Part shown: one piece after another, positions 1 through 8,211 of the stretch
How the letters are laid out: each line of letters begins with the position of its first letter
Numbering within the stretch: position 1 is the stretch's first letter
Source: an uncultured Bacillota bacterium
GTDB taxonomy: Bacteria > Bacillota_I > Bacilli_A > RFN20 > CAG-631
DNA length: 17,507 bases
Assembly: GCA_905197115.1 (NCBI GenBank)
Contig: CAJJXN010000027.1
Span: 1-17,507 of the forward strand
Direction: 5' to 3'
Translations under genes and position numbers: made by a program
The notes under the pieces: model-generated
Database searches by the model: none
Told to the model about the DNA's origin: nothing
The model's input: the letters and a program-made list of their open reading frames with translations, nothing else

Positions 1-165
1 TGGAAACGGTGAAGGTGTATTGGTCAGGAATCACTCTGGAGCTGCATCCTGAAATAAGTAGGGAATGCCGTTGATTGCGTTAAAATCTTAAGTGCATATC
101 GAATGATATGAACAAAGGTGGTACCGCGTGCAAACGTCCTTTATGAAGGACGTTTTTTTATTTGT
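1..165 (+). promoter_or_regulatory. T-box riboswitch leader of ileS (5' part cut off by window edge)
   Basis: This is a tRNA-sensing leader that lets transcription continue into ileS when uncharged tRNA-Ile accumulates. The near-invariant T-box element AAAGGTGGTACCGCG lies at 114-128; its TGGT (119-122) would pair with a tRNA 3' end ACCA, which fits the A discriminator of tRNA-Ile. A likely specifier codon ATC (Ile) is at 30-32, in a GGAATCACT context. CCGTTG at 69-74 fits the stem IIA/B pseudoknot element (usually CCGTTA). The 5' strand of stem I and the promoter lie outside the window. The specifier assignment rests on alignment by eye to remembered T-box consensus. Confidence 0.93.
133..161 (+). 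terminator. T-box intrinsic terminator
   Basis: A perfect 9-bp stem (AACGTCCTT at 133-141, AAGGACGTT at 146-154) with loop TATG is followed by a run of seven Ts. The T-box element just upstream would compete for the 5' arm to form the antiterminator. This is the switch point controlling ileS. Confidence 0.93.
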
Positions 166-179
166 GAAAGGGGATATAT

Positions 180-2927
180 ATGAATTACAAAAGCACACTC
201 TTAATGCCAAAAACTGATTTTGAGATGCGTGGTAAGCTTCCTACTAAGGAACCTGCTTACGTAGAAAGATGGCAGAACGCTAACATGTATGAAAAGGTTA
301 TCAAACAGAATGAAGGGAAAGAACATTTCATTTTCCATGATGGACCTCCATATGCAAACGGCAATATGCATGTAGGACACGCACTAAATAAAACATTAAA
401 AGATATTGTTGTACGATACAAATCAATGAATGGTTTTTATGCTCCTTTAATTCATGGTTGGGATACACATGGTATGCCAATTGAAATTGCTTTACAAAAG
501 AAAGGTTTCAGTATTAAAAACTTAAGCGTATCCGAATTTTGTGACAAATGTTCTAAATTTGCAGATGAACAAGTTGGCATTCAAAGAGAACAAATTCGCC
601 GTATGGGTGTTTTAGGAAATATGGATGAACCATATTTAACCAAAAATAAGGATTTTGTCGCCAAACAAATCGATGTATTTGCCCAAATGGCTCTAAAAGG
701 ATTCATTTATAAAGGTCTAAAAACTGTTTTTTGGTCTCCTTCAAGTCAAACTGCTTTAGCAGAAGCTGAAATTGAATATTATGATGTTAAATCTTATAGC
801 ATTTATGTTGCTTTTGACGTGATGGATGGTAAAGGACTCATTGATAATGACTCAAAATTTATTATTTGGACAACAACTCCTTGGACAATTCCATCAAACT
901 TAGCAATTTGTTTAAATAAATCTATTCACTATGGACTATTTTCAACCAATAAAGGAAAGTTTGTAGTTTCTATCAATTTAATGGAATCTTTAAAAAATGA
1001 ACTTGGTTTTGAAGAAGTTGTTCTTTTAAAAGAATTTAAAGGATCTGAGTTAGAAGGTATTGTGACAAAGCATCCTTTATATGATCGTCCTTCTTTAATT
1101 ATTTTAGGAGATCACGTTACCGAAGAAAGTGGTACAGGATGTGTTCATACCGCACCAGGACACGGGGAAGATGACTTTATCGTAGGATGTCAATATCACT
1201 TACCTCCATATTGTCCTGTAGATGAAAAAGGATATTATACAAAAGAAGTAGGCGAAGATTTAGCTTTTAAATTTTATGAAGAAGGCAATGAAATCGTTAT
1301 TGATAAATTAACAAAATGTCATGCTTTATTAAAAGTAAGTCAATTTGTTCATAGTTATCCACACGATTGGCGTACAAAGAAGCCACTTATTTATCGTGCT
1401 ACTCCTCAATGGTTTGCATCCATTGATAAAATTCGAGATACATTATTAGAAGAAATCAAAAACGTAACTTGGTATCCTTCATGGGGAGAACTTAGAATGC
1501 ATAATATGATTAAAGATCGTGCAGATTGGTGCATTTCTCGTCAAAGAAGTTGGGGAGTACCAATTCCTGTTATTTACAATGAAGATAATACGCCTATTCT
1601 TGAAAAGGAAGTATTTGATCATATTGTTACGTTATTTTATGAAAAAGGACCGAATGTATGGCATGATTTAACTGCTTTAGAATTATTACCAAAAAATTAT
1701 AGTAATCCTGCTTCTCCAAATAAAAACTTTAAAAAAGAAACCGATATTATGGATGTTTGGTTTGACAGTGGTTCAAGTAGTATTTCCGTTTTTGAAAAAG
1801 AATCCCATCCCTACCCAGCCGATTTATATTTTGAAGGTTTTGACCAATATCGTGGCTGGTTTAATTCTTCTTTAATTATTGGCACTGCAATTAATGGTCA
1901 TGCGCCATATAAAGCAGTTGTTTCCCATGGATTTATTTTAGATGGGGAAGGACGAAAAATGTCTAAGTCTTTAAAAAATACTCTTGATCCAAATGTTTTA
2001 GTTCAAAAGTATGGAGCTGATATTCTTCGTTTATGGGTGGCTAGTTCCAATTATCAAGAAGATATTCGCATTAGCGAAAATATCATTCAACAAGCAGCAG
2101 AAATGTACAAAAACATTCGCAATAAATTTAAATTTATGCTCGGAAATTTAGCTGATTTTAATCCTAAACAAGATATGGTTGACGAATATACTCTCATCGA
2201 TAATGCGATTTTAGCGTTACTTTATAAGTGCATAGATACTTGTATGGATGCGTATGATCATTATCAATTTAATACGGTTCTATCGACAATTATTAATTAC
2301 TTAACAATTCATTTAAGTGGCTTTTATCTAGATATGGCGAAAGATATCTTATATTGCGATCAAAAAGATGGATTACGTCGTAGACAAGTTCAAAGTGTTA
2401 TTTATCAAGTTGTAAAAGAACTTGTAAAACTTTTAGCTCCAATTATTCCACATACTGCAGAAGAAATTTATAGTCATTTCGTAGGTAAAGAAAAAGAATC
2501 CATTCATTTAGAAAAATATCATTATCATCCATTTAATGTAGATCAAGATGAAAGATTATCTTCTTATTTACATCAATATGATGTGATTTATAAAGTAAGA
2601 AATGATGTATTAAAAGCCTTAGAAGAAAAAAGAAGTGAAAAAGTAATTGGTTCTTCTTTGGATGCTTATGTGACAATCGGCGTTAAAAATGAAGAAATTT
2701 ATAAATTATTATCTTCTTTTGATCAAAAAACATTAAATCAAATCTTTATTGTTTCTTTTGTAGAACTTGTAAAAGAGAATGTAAATTTCAAAACTTATGA
2801 TACAGTAAGTGTATCTGTAAAAGCTCATGAGGGTGTAAAATGTGAAAGATGTTGGAATAAAGTAGATGCTGATAAAATAAAAGAAGGAAACCTATGTCCT
2901 CGTTGTCATAGTGTTTTACATGGATAG
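180..2927 (+). CDS. ileS: Isoleucyl-tRNA synthetase
   Basis: This cytoplasmic class I enzyme charges tRNA-Ile with isoleucine, using ATP. The 915 residues match the usual bacterial-type length. The HIGH motif appears as HVGH (64-67), preceded by DGPPYANGNMH. The CP1 editing domain is marked by TTTPWTIPSN and GTGCVHTAPGHGEDDF, and KMSKS is at 593-597. A C-terminal zinc knuckle is intact (C888, C891, C906, C909). The ATG at 180 is preceded by AAAGGGG at a 6-nt distance, just beyond the T-box terminator, so expression is expected to follow tRNA-Ile charging. lspA starts 3 nt after the TAG stop, indicating co-transcription. No anomaly was seen. Confidence 0.98.
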   Translation: MNYKSTLLMPKTDFEMRGKLPTKEPAYVERWQNANMYEKVIKQNEGKEHFIFHDGPPYANGNMHVGHALNKTLKDIVVRYKSMNGFYAPLIHGWDTHGMPIEIALQKKGFSIKNLSVSEFCDKCSKFADEQVGIQREQIRRMGVLGNMDEPYLTKNKDFVAKQIDVFAQMALKGFIYKGLKTVFWSPSSQTALAEAEIEYYDVKSYSIYVAFDVMDGKGLIDNDSKFIIWTTTPWTIPSNLAICLNKSIHYGLFSTNKGKFVVSINLMESLKNELGFEEVVLLKEFKGSELEGIVTKHPLYDRPSLIILGDHVTEESGTGCVHTAPGHGEDDFIVGCQYHLPPYCPVDEKGYYTKEVGEDLAFKFYEEGNEIVIDKLTKCHALLKVSQFVHSYPHDWRTKKPLIYRATPQWFASIDKIRDTLLEEIKNVTWYPSWGELRMHNMIKDRADWCISRQRSWGVPIPVIYNEDNTPILEKEVFDHIVTLFYEKGPNVWHDLTALELLPKNYSNPASPNKNFKKETDIMDVWFDSGSSSISVFEKESHPYPADLYFEGFDQYRGWFNSSLIIGTAINGHAPYKAVVSHGFILDGEGRKMSKSLKNTLDPNVLVQKYGADILRLWVASSNYQEDIRISENIIQQAAEMYKNIRNKFKFMLGNLADFNPKQDMVDEYTLIDNAILALLYKCIDTCMDAYDHYQFNTVLSTIINYLTIHLSGFYLDMAKDILYCDQKDGLRRRQVQSVIYQVVKELVKLLAPIIPHTAEEIYSHFVGKEKESIHLEKYHYHPFNVDQDERLSSYLHQYDVIYKVRNDVLKALEEKRSEKVIGSSLDAYVTIGVKNEEIYKLLSSFDQKTLNQIFIVSFVELVKENVNFKTYDTVSVSVKAHEGVKCERCWNKVDADKIKEGNLCPRCHSVLHG

Positions 2928-2930
2928 TTT

Positions 2931-3479
2931 ATGAAACAAAAAATTAGTGACATTTTTATTAAATTTCAATTATTAGCTGTGATTTTAATTATCATTGATC
3001 AAATCACAAAATTAATCTTTCGAACTTATTTTGAAGTAAATGAATATAACCAAGTGATCCATAATTTCTTTTACATTAAGTTAATTTATAACACTGGAGC
3101 AGCTGCTTCAATCTTAAATGAACACACCTGGCTTTTAACGATATTTAGTATTGCTGCATGTGCTGCGATTGAATACTATTTAATCAAATATAAGCCAAAA
3201 GATAAAGTCTTGCAAATTATTTTACTTGTATTATTTGCTGGTGCATTTGGCAATTTAATTGATCGCTTATTCGCTCAAAAAGTAACTGATTTCTTATGCT
3301 TTTATATATTTGGAAATGAGTTTCCAACCTTTAATTTTGCCGATATTTGCGTAACGCTTTCCTGTATTGCACTTATCATTTATTCTTTTATTAAACCTGA
3401 TTCTAAAAAATCAAAAAAAGAAGAACAACCAATATTGAATGACTCAACAACAATAAGTGATGGTGAGCAACATGAATAA
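2931..3479 (+). CDS. lspA: Lipoprotein signal peptidase (signal peptidase II)
   Basis: This membrane aspartyl protease removes the signal peptide of diacylglyceryl-modified prolipoproteins at the lipobox; the lipoprotein encoded at 8212 in this window would be a substrate. Four hydrophobic segments are visible. The family signatures are NTGAAAS (54-60), FGNLIDRL with catalytic D111, and FNFADI with catalytic D138. The last ~30 residues form a lysine/glutamate-rich polar tail, making the protein (182 aa) slightly longer than the common 150-165. It starts 3 nt after ileS, and its 3' end overlaps the rluD start by 8 nt (ATGAATAA). The order ileS-lspA-rluD is conserved in many Bacillota. Confidence 0.97.
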   Translation: MKQKISDIFIKFQLLAVILIIIDQITKLIFRTYFEVNEYNQVIHNFFYIKLIYNTGAAASILNEHTWLLTIFSIAACAAIEYYLIKYKPKDKVLQIILLVLFAGAFGNLIDRLFAQKVTDFLCFYIFGNEFPTFNFADICVTLSCIALIIYSFIKPDSKKSKKEEQPILNDSTTISDGEQHE

Positions 3480-4404
3480 TTTATTAGATGATTTAGAATA
3501 TGATACATTTCTTGTAAATGAAACAGATGTTAATCAACGTTTAGATAAATTCTTATCGCTTCAATATGTAAATCTGTCAAGAAGTTATATTCAAACTCTA
3601 ATTACTGAAACCTATGTTTTTGTCAATGATAAAAATGAAAAATCCTCTTATAAGGTAGAATTAAATGATAAAATTACTATCTTTTTTAAAAAAGATAAAG
3701 ATTTAGATGTGCAACCTGAAAATCTACCATTAGATATAGTTTATCAAGATCAAGATATTGCCATTATTAATAAAAGAGTAGACATGGTTGTCCATCCAAG
3801 TGCTGGGCATACAAAGGGTACTCTTGTAAATGCTATTTTGTATCACATAAAGGACTTATCAACGATTAATGGAGTGACAAGGCCAGGAATTGTTCATCGT
3901 CTAGATAAAGACACAAGTGGTCTTTTAGTCATTGCCAAAAATGATTATGCACATCATTTTTTAGCTGAACAATTAAAAGACCATAGTATGGCAAGAACTT
4001 ATTTATGTCTTGTAAAAGGGATATTAGAGACAAAAAAAGGTATTGTCAAAACTTTAATTGGTAGAGATAAAAATAATCGTTTAAAAAATAGTGTTGTCAA
4101 AGAAAATGGAAAAATGGCAATTACAGAATTCGAAGTTGTAAAAGAATATAATCAATATACTTTATTAAAATGCCATTTAAAAACGGGAAGAACACATCAA
4201 ATTCGTGTTCACATGGATTTTATTCATCATCCAATTATTAATGACCCTTTATATGGGATAAACAATAAAATAGCCTATCAATCAAATCAATTATTACATG
4301 CTTATCAATTAACATTAATTCATCCAACCACACATGAAAAAATGACATTTACATGTGATATGCCAACTTATTTTAAAGAAGCTTTAGCAACAATCAAGGA
4401 GTGA
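3472..4404 (+). CDS. rluD: 23S rRNA pseudouridine synthase, RluA/RluD family
   Basis: It isomerises uridine to pseudouridine in structured RNA; by family and context, most likely helix 69 of 23S rRNA (like B. subtilis YlyB). An N-terminal S4-like RNA-binding domain (~20-66, NQRLDKFLS) is followed by the catalytic domain. This carries HRLDKDTSG with the expected catalytic D145, and the late signature GRTHQIRVHM. I chose the ATG at 3472 (310 aa): it has GGTGAG six bases upstream and overlaps the lspA stop codon. Upstream in-frame GTG/ATG codons at 3457 and 3460 lack a Shine-Dalgarno and lie deeper in lspA. It ends in TGA, the only TGA stop in the window. The exact rRNA target (RluD versus a paralogue) cannot be settled from sequence. 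Confidence 0.93.
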   Translation: MNNLLDDLEYDTFLVNETDVNQRLDKFLSLQYVNLSRSYIQTLITETYVFVNDKNEKSSYKVELNDKITIFFKKDKDLDVQPENLPLDIVYQDQDIAIINKRVDMVVHPSAGHTKGTLVNAILYHIKDLSTINGVTRPGIVHRLDKDTSGLLVIAKNDYAHHFLAEQLKDHSMARTYLCLVKGILETKKGIVKTLIGRDKNNRLKNSVVKENGKMAITEFEVVKEYNQYTLLKCHLKTGRTHQIRVHMDFIHHPIINDPLYGINNKIAYQSNQLLHAYQLTLIHPTTHEKMTFTCDMPTYFKEALATIKE

Positions 4405-4408
4405 GAGT

Positions 4409-4879
4409 ATGAAAAAAGCAATTTCATGGGACCAATATTTTATGGGCATTGTGCAATTAAGTGCGTTAAGAAGTAAAGATCCAAATACCAAAGTAGGAGC
4501 TTGCATTGTATCCGCAAACAAACGAATTGTAGGAGTTGGCTATAATGGATTTCCTTATGGTTGTGATGATGAAACATTTCCTTGGGAAAGAGAAGGGGAC
4601 TTTGTTAATACAAAATATCCTTATGTTGTTCATGCTGAATTAAATGCCATTTTAAATAGTAATAAAGATTTACAAGGCTGCAGTATTTATGTATCTTTAT
4701 TTCCATGTCATGAATGTGTCAAGGCGATTATTCAAAGTGGTATTAAAGAAATTGTTTACTGTGATGATAAATATGATGGAACAGAAAGCGATATTGCGGC
4801 TAAAAAAATGCTTCAAGCAGCAAATATCACTTTAAGAAAAATTCCGTTTGTAAGTGTTACTTTAAAAGAGGGTAACTAA
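4409..4879 (+). CDS. comEB: dCMP deaminase (ComEB-like)
   Basis: This zinc enzyme deaminates dCMP to dUMP, feeding dTMP synthesis. The cytidine/deoxycytidylate deaminase signature is complete: HAE (H75, E77) and PCHEC (C100, C103), giving the zinc ligands and catalytic glutamate. TKVGACIV and GYNGFPYGCDD are typical of dCMP rather than free-nucleoside or tRNA deaminases. Length (156 aa) is normal for the short bacterial form. A good AAGGAG lies at 4396-4401, 7 nt before the ATG, inside the end of rluD. Its neighbours (rluD 4 nt upstream, dinB 3 nt downstream) suggest a housekeeping operon. In Bacillus, comEB sits in a competence operon; no other competence gene is seen here. Confidence 0.93.
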   Translation: MKKAISWDQYFMGIVQLSALRSKDPNTKVGACIVSANKRIVGVGYNGFPYGCDDETFPWEREGDFVNTKYPYVVHAELNAILNSNKDLQGCSIYVSLFPCHECVKAIIQSGIKEIVYCDDKYDGTESDIAAKKMLQAANITLRKIPFVSVTLKEGN

Positions 4880-4882
4880 AGT

Positions 4883-6046
4883 ATGCCGATTATCGTTCAT
4901 ATCGATATGAACTCTTTTTTTGCAAGTTGTGAAGTCAAAAGAAACCCTGCATTAAAAGGTAAAGAGATTATCATCAGTGGTAAGACAAATCGTAGTATTG
5001 TTTCAGCAGCATCGTATGAAGCGAAGAAAAAAGGAATTTATACAACTATGCCTTATTTTCAAGCGCGTCAACTTTGCCCTAATGCTTACTTTTTTGTCGG
5101 TGATTATGATTATTATCATGCTGTCAGTCATGAAATTTTTTCTTTTTTAAAAAAACGTTATTCTTTAGTTGAAATCGCAAGTGTAGATGAATGTTATATT
5201 GAAATTCAAGAAACAATTCAAAATCCAATGGAATATTTTAAAAGTTTGCAAAAAGAAATTTATGAAACCATTCACATTCCATGTTCTATTGGAGTTTCTT
5301 ATAATAAATTTTTAGCCAAAATGGCTAGTGATTATCAAAAACCGATGGGAATTACATTTATTAAGAAAAAGGATGTTCCCAAAATTATTTGGCCCCAACC
5401 CATTCAAAATATGTATGGGATTGGAAAAGCAAGTGCTAAAAAATTAATCGATATTCAAATATTAACGATTGGTGATTTAGCGAATAAAGAAGACTATCGA
5501 ATTGCTGAAATACTTGGGAGTTCTTATTTAAGTTATTTAGAGCATGCTCAAGGAAAAGGGATTTCTCATATTGAAGTCAAAGAATCTTTGCCTAAAAGTG
5601 TAGGGCATTCACATACTTTAGCCTTTGATAGTGACGATGAAGAAATTATAAAAAAAGAATTATATCCATTATGTTTACATGTAGCTGATCGTTTGCAAAA
5701 ATTAAATATGATTGGGTATACAATAACTTTAACTTTAAAAGATAGTGAATTTGTTTTAAAAAATAAAAGTAAAAAAATGATGGTTCCAACTAATGATGAA
5801 GATCGAATATATATTGAAGCGATGAAATTATTAGATTATGCACTTCATTTTAAAATTCGATTAGTAGGAGTTTCTATATCGGATTTAATCTTTCCAGAAG
5901 ATTATTATCAACAACTTGATATTTATCATTTAAATGATATTAAAATGAATAGAAGTGCTGATTTAATCGAACGTTTTAATGAAATAGCAGGACAAAAATT
6001 ATTTATGAAAGCAAAAGATGCTAAGGGAAGTCATAAACATGAATAA
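4883..6046 (+). CDS. dinB: DNA polymerase IV (Y-family translesion polymerase)
   Basis: This error-prone polymerase bypasses damaged template bases. Catalytic carboxylates are D8 (HIDMNSFF) and D102-E103 (SVDECYI); F13 is at the steric-gate position. A palm/fingers region to ~165, a thumb-type helix-hairpin-helix (MYGIGKASAKKL) and a little-finger domain (~240-350) follow in the usual order. Length of 387 aa is near normal. The weak AGAGGG SD sits 10 nt before the ATG. It is last-but-one in the run rluD-comEB-dinB-xerD and overlaps xerD by 8 nt. No LexA-type operator was recognised, consistent with expression from the operon. The C-terminal residues (KGSHKHE) are not an evident clamp-binding motif. 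Confidence 0.96.
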   Translation: MPIIVHIDMNSFFASCEVKRNPALKGKEIIISGKTNRSIVSAASYEAKKKGIYTTMPYFQARQLCPNAYFFVGDYDYYHAVSHEIFSFLKKRYSLVEIASVDECYIEIQETIQNPMEYFKSLQKEIYETIHIPCSIGVSYNKFLAKMASDYQKPMGITFIKKKDVPKIIWPQPIQNMYGIGKASAKKLIDIQILTIGDLANKEDYRIAEILGSSYLSYLEHAQGKGISHIEVKESLPKSVGHSHTLAFDSDDEEIIKKELYPLCLHVADRLQKLNMIGYTITLTLKDSEFVLKNKSKKMMVPTNDEDRIYIEAMKLLDYALHFKIRLVGVSISDLIFPEDYYQQLDIYHLNDIKMNRSADLIERFNEIAGQKLFMKAKDAKGSHKHE

Positions 6047-6938
6047 TGCTTTAGAAAAATATCAACAATATTTACTTATAGAAAAAGGACTTTCTTTAAA
6101 AACAATAGATAGTTATTTATCTGAATTAAAAATATGTGCAACTTATTTAGAATCAAAAGAAAGTACAAAAATTCAAAATGCAACTATCTTGCAACTATTG
6201 AATTTTTTATCTGAGTTAAATGCGAGCATAACCACGTATAATCACTATATTACCGTATTACGTAGTTTTTATAAATTTTTATTAAAAGAAAAATACACGC
6301 TTTTGTTTCACATTGATGATTTAGAATATAAAAAAAGAAAACGTTCTTATCCAAATGTATTAAAATTAAGTGAAATTCAACAGCTTATACATACTTTAGA
6401 TAATGGATTATATGATCAACGCAATAAAACCATTATTTTAATTTTATATTGTAGTGGACTTCGTGTTTCTGAACTTGTTGAATTAAAGTTAAGTCAAATT
6501 AATTTTAAAGAAGGCTACATTCGCTGTTTTGGAAAAGGAAGCAAAGAAAAAGTTATTTATTGTGGGGATGTATTGACGATCATTTTAAAATCTTATTTAA
6601 ATCAAATAAGACCTGAAATTTTGCATTTTAGAACATCTGAATACTTATTTATAAATAAAATAGGGGAACCACTTACACGCAAATATATTTATGACATTAT
6701 TACAAAAGCAGCCAAGAAGGCTAACTTACATAAAAAAGTTACGCCTCATACGCTACGTCACACATTTGCCACACATCTTCTAGAAAATGGAGCAGATTTA
6801 CGTTCAATTCAAGAAATGCTCGGACATAAAGATATTGCAACTACTCAAATTTATACACATCTTAGCAATCAAAATATCAAAGAAAGCTATCTAAAACATT
6901 TTAAAGATGTTGAAGAAGATTTATCCAAACAAAATTAA
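6039..6938 (+). CDS. xerD: Tyrosine site-specific recombinase XerD
   Basis: XerD, with XerC, resolves chromosome dimers at dif. An N-terminal SAM-like core-binding domain (~1-85) precedes the catalytic domain. All six catalytic residues are visible: R142 (GLRVSEL), K166 (GKG), H237 and R240 (HTLRHTFATH), H263 (LGHKD) and nucleophile Y272 (QIYTH). I chose the ATG at 6039 (299 aa) because AAGGGAAG precedes it and the length matches the family. An in-frame ATG at 6018 lies inside dinB with no SD. The order xerD-deoB matches B. subtilis ripX-drm, so XerD is favoured over XerC or a phage integrase. No dif-like site was identified nearby. Confidence 0.93.
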   Translation: MNNALEKYQQYLLIEKGLSLKTIDSYLSELKICATYLESKESTKIQNATILQLLNFLSELNASITTYNHYITVLRSFYKFLLKEKYTLLFHIDDLEYKKRKRSYPNVLKLSEIQQLIHTLDNGLYDQRNKTIILILYCSGLRVSELVELKLSQINFKEGYIRCFGKGSKEKVIYCGDVLTIILKSYLNQIRPEILHFRTSEYLFINKIGEPLTRKYIYDIITKAAKKANLHKKVTPHTLRHTFATHLLENGADLRSIQEMLGHKDIATTQIYTHLSNQNIKESYLKHFKDVEEDLSKQN

Positions 6939-6941
6939 ATT

Positions 6942-6967
6942 AAGAATAGTTATACTATTCTTTTTTT
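6942..6967 (+). terminator. Intrinsic terminator after xerD
   Basis: A perfect 9-bp inverted repeat (AAGAATAGT 6942-6950, ACTATTCTT 6954-6962) with a 3-nt loop is followed by further Ts to 6967. It starts 3 nt after the xerD stop. The stem is AT-rich with only two G-C pairs, so read-through into deoB is possible. Confidence 0.75.
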
Positions 6968-6994
6968 GTAATTTAAAGTATTTAGTGGTATACT
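6966..6994 (+). promoter_or_regulatory. Predicted sigma-A promoter of deoB
   Basis: An extended -10 (TGG then TATACT at 6989-6994) lies 17 nt downstream of TTGTAA (6966-6971, 4 of 6 matches to TTGACA). The -35 overlaps the end of the preceding terminator T-run. Only 19 nt separate the -10 from the deoB ATG, so the leader would start close to the GGGAGG ribosome-binding site. Confidence 0.6.
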
Positions 6995-7013
6995 ATTGAG
7001 GGAGGTTATAAGA

Positions 7014-8195
7014 ATGAATAAACAATTTAAAAGAGCTTTTGTAATTGTACTTGATTCACTTGGTATTGGAAATGGAAAAGATGCTAAACAATATCATGAT
7101 GAAAATTCAAACACATTAAAACATATTGATGATACGAAGCCTTTAATGATTCCTAATTTACGTTCTTTAGGACTGGACCGAATTTGTGACATTTCTAAGC
7201 AAGAAACTAATTTAGATCATGCCTATGCACTAAAAATGAATGAAGCGAGTTGTGGTAAAGATACGCTTACAGGCCATTATGAAATTATGGGACTTTTAGT
7301 AACACAACCTTTTAAAACTTTTACTGAAACTGGGTTTCCAAAAGAATTGATCGATTTACTTGAAGAAAAGTGGCAACGTAAAATTATTGGCAATTGTGCA
7401 GCAAGTGGAACAAAAATTATTCAAGATTTAGGGGAAGAACAATTAAAAACAAAAGCGGCAATTGTATATACTTCAAGTGATTCTGTACTACAAATTGCTG
7501 CACATGAAGAAGTCATTCCTTTAAAAGAACTTTATCATATGTGTGAAATTGCACGTGAAATTACAAAAGATGAAAAATATAAGCTTGGCAGAATTATTGC
7601 TCGTCCTTTTATTGGCAGTGATGCTTCTAATTTCAAGCGAACACCTAATCGTCATGATTATGCTTTAAAACCATTTGCTAAAACGATGTTGAATCATTTA
7701 AAAGACGCAAATTATGATGTTATTAGTATTGGTAAAATTGCCGATATTTTTGACAATGAAGGCATTACCCGTTCCATAAAAATTAAAAACAATCAAGATG
7801 GCTGTGAAAAGACATTAGAAGTAATGAAAGAAGGTTTTAATGGCCTATGCTTTGTCAATTTAGTTGATTTTGATATGGAATATGGTCATCGTCGTGACCC
7901 AATTGGATATGGAAAAGCGATTGAAGATTTTGACATTTATTTAAAAAAGATGAAGCAGTTATTAACAAAAGAAGATATATTAATGATTTGCGCTGATCAT
8001 GGAAATGATCCGACTTATAGAGGAAGTGATCATACACGTGAACAAGTGCCATTACTCATTTATAGTAAAGCATTTGAAGAATCAAAAATACTAGAAGAAG
8101 TGGACTCTTTTGCAACCGTTTCTTCTACGTTAGCTGACATATTTAATGTTAAGAAAACAAATTTAGGAAAATCAATTTTAGAATTATTGAAGTAG
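7014..8195 (+). CDS. deoB: Phosphopentomutase
   Basis: It interconverts (deoxy)ribose 1-phosphate and 5-phosphate in nucleoside salvage and catabolism. It belongs to the alkaline-phosphatase superfamily and uses two Mn ions. Motifs: VLDSLGIG with metal ligand D14, GKDTLTGH with the phosphorylated T84, VDFDMEYGHRRDPIGY, and ADHGNDPTYRGSDHTRE. Length is 393 aa, as expected. The ATG at 7014 follows GGGAGG (7000-7005); an upstream in-frame TTG at 6996 would lie before the SD and is rejected. It follows xerD as in B. subtilis, but a nucleoside phosphorylase gene, often next, is replaced by a lipoprotein gene 16 nt downstream. It probably has its own promoter. Confidence 0.97.
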   Translation: MNKQFKRAFVIVLDSLGIGNGKDAKQYHDENSNTLKHIDDTKPLMIPNLRSLGLDRICDISKQETNLDHAYALKMNEASCGKDTLTGHYEIMGLLVTQPFKTFTETGFPKELIDLLEEKWQRKIIGNCAASGTKIIQDLGEEQLKTKAAIVYTSSDSVLQIAAHEEVIPLKELYHMCEIAREITKDEKYKLGRIIARPFIGSDASNFKRTPNRHDYALKPFAKTMLNHLKDANYDVISIGKIADIFDNEGITRSIKIKNNQDGCEKTLEVMKEGFNGLCFVNLVDFDMEYGHRRDPIGYGKAIEDFDIYLKKMKQLLTKEDILMICADHGNDPTYRGSDHTREQVPLLIYSKAFEESKILEEVDSFATVSSTLADIFNVKKTNLGKSILELLK

Positions 8196-8211
8196 AAAAG
8201 AGGAACTTAAA

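Noticed and set aside
4402..4404. Possibility of a Mycoplasma-type code (TGA as Trp)
   Set aside because: TGA ends rluD at the expected family length just before comEB with a proper SD, and all tryptophans in conserved positions use TGG.
7855..8052. Open frame of 65 codons on the minus strand inside deoB
   Set aside because: It lies fully antisense to the conserved catalytic end of deoB, has no SD and no recognisable protein features.
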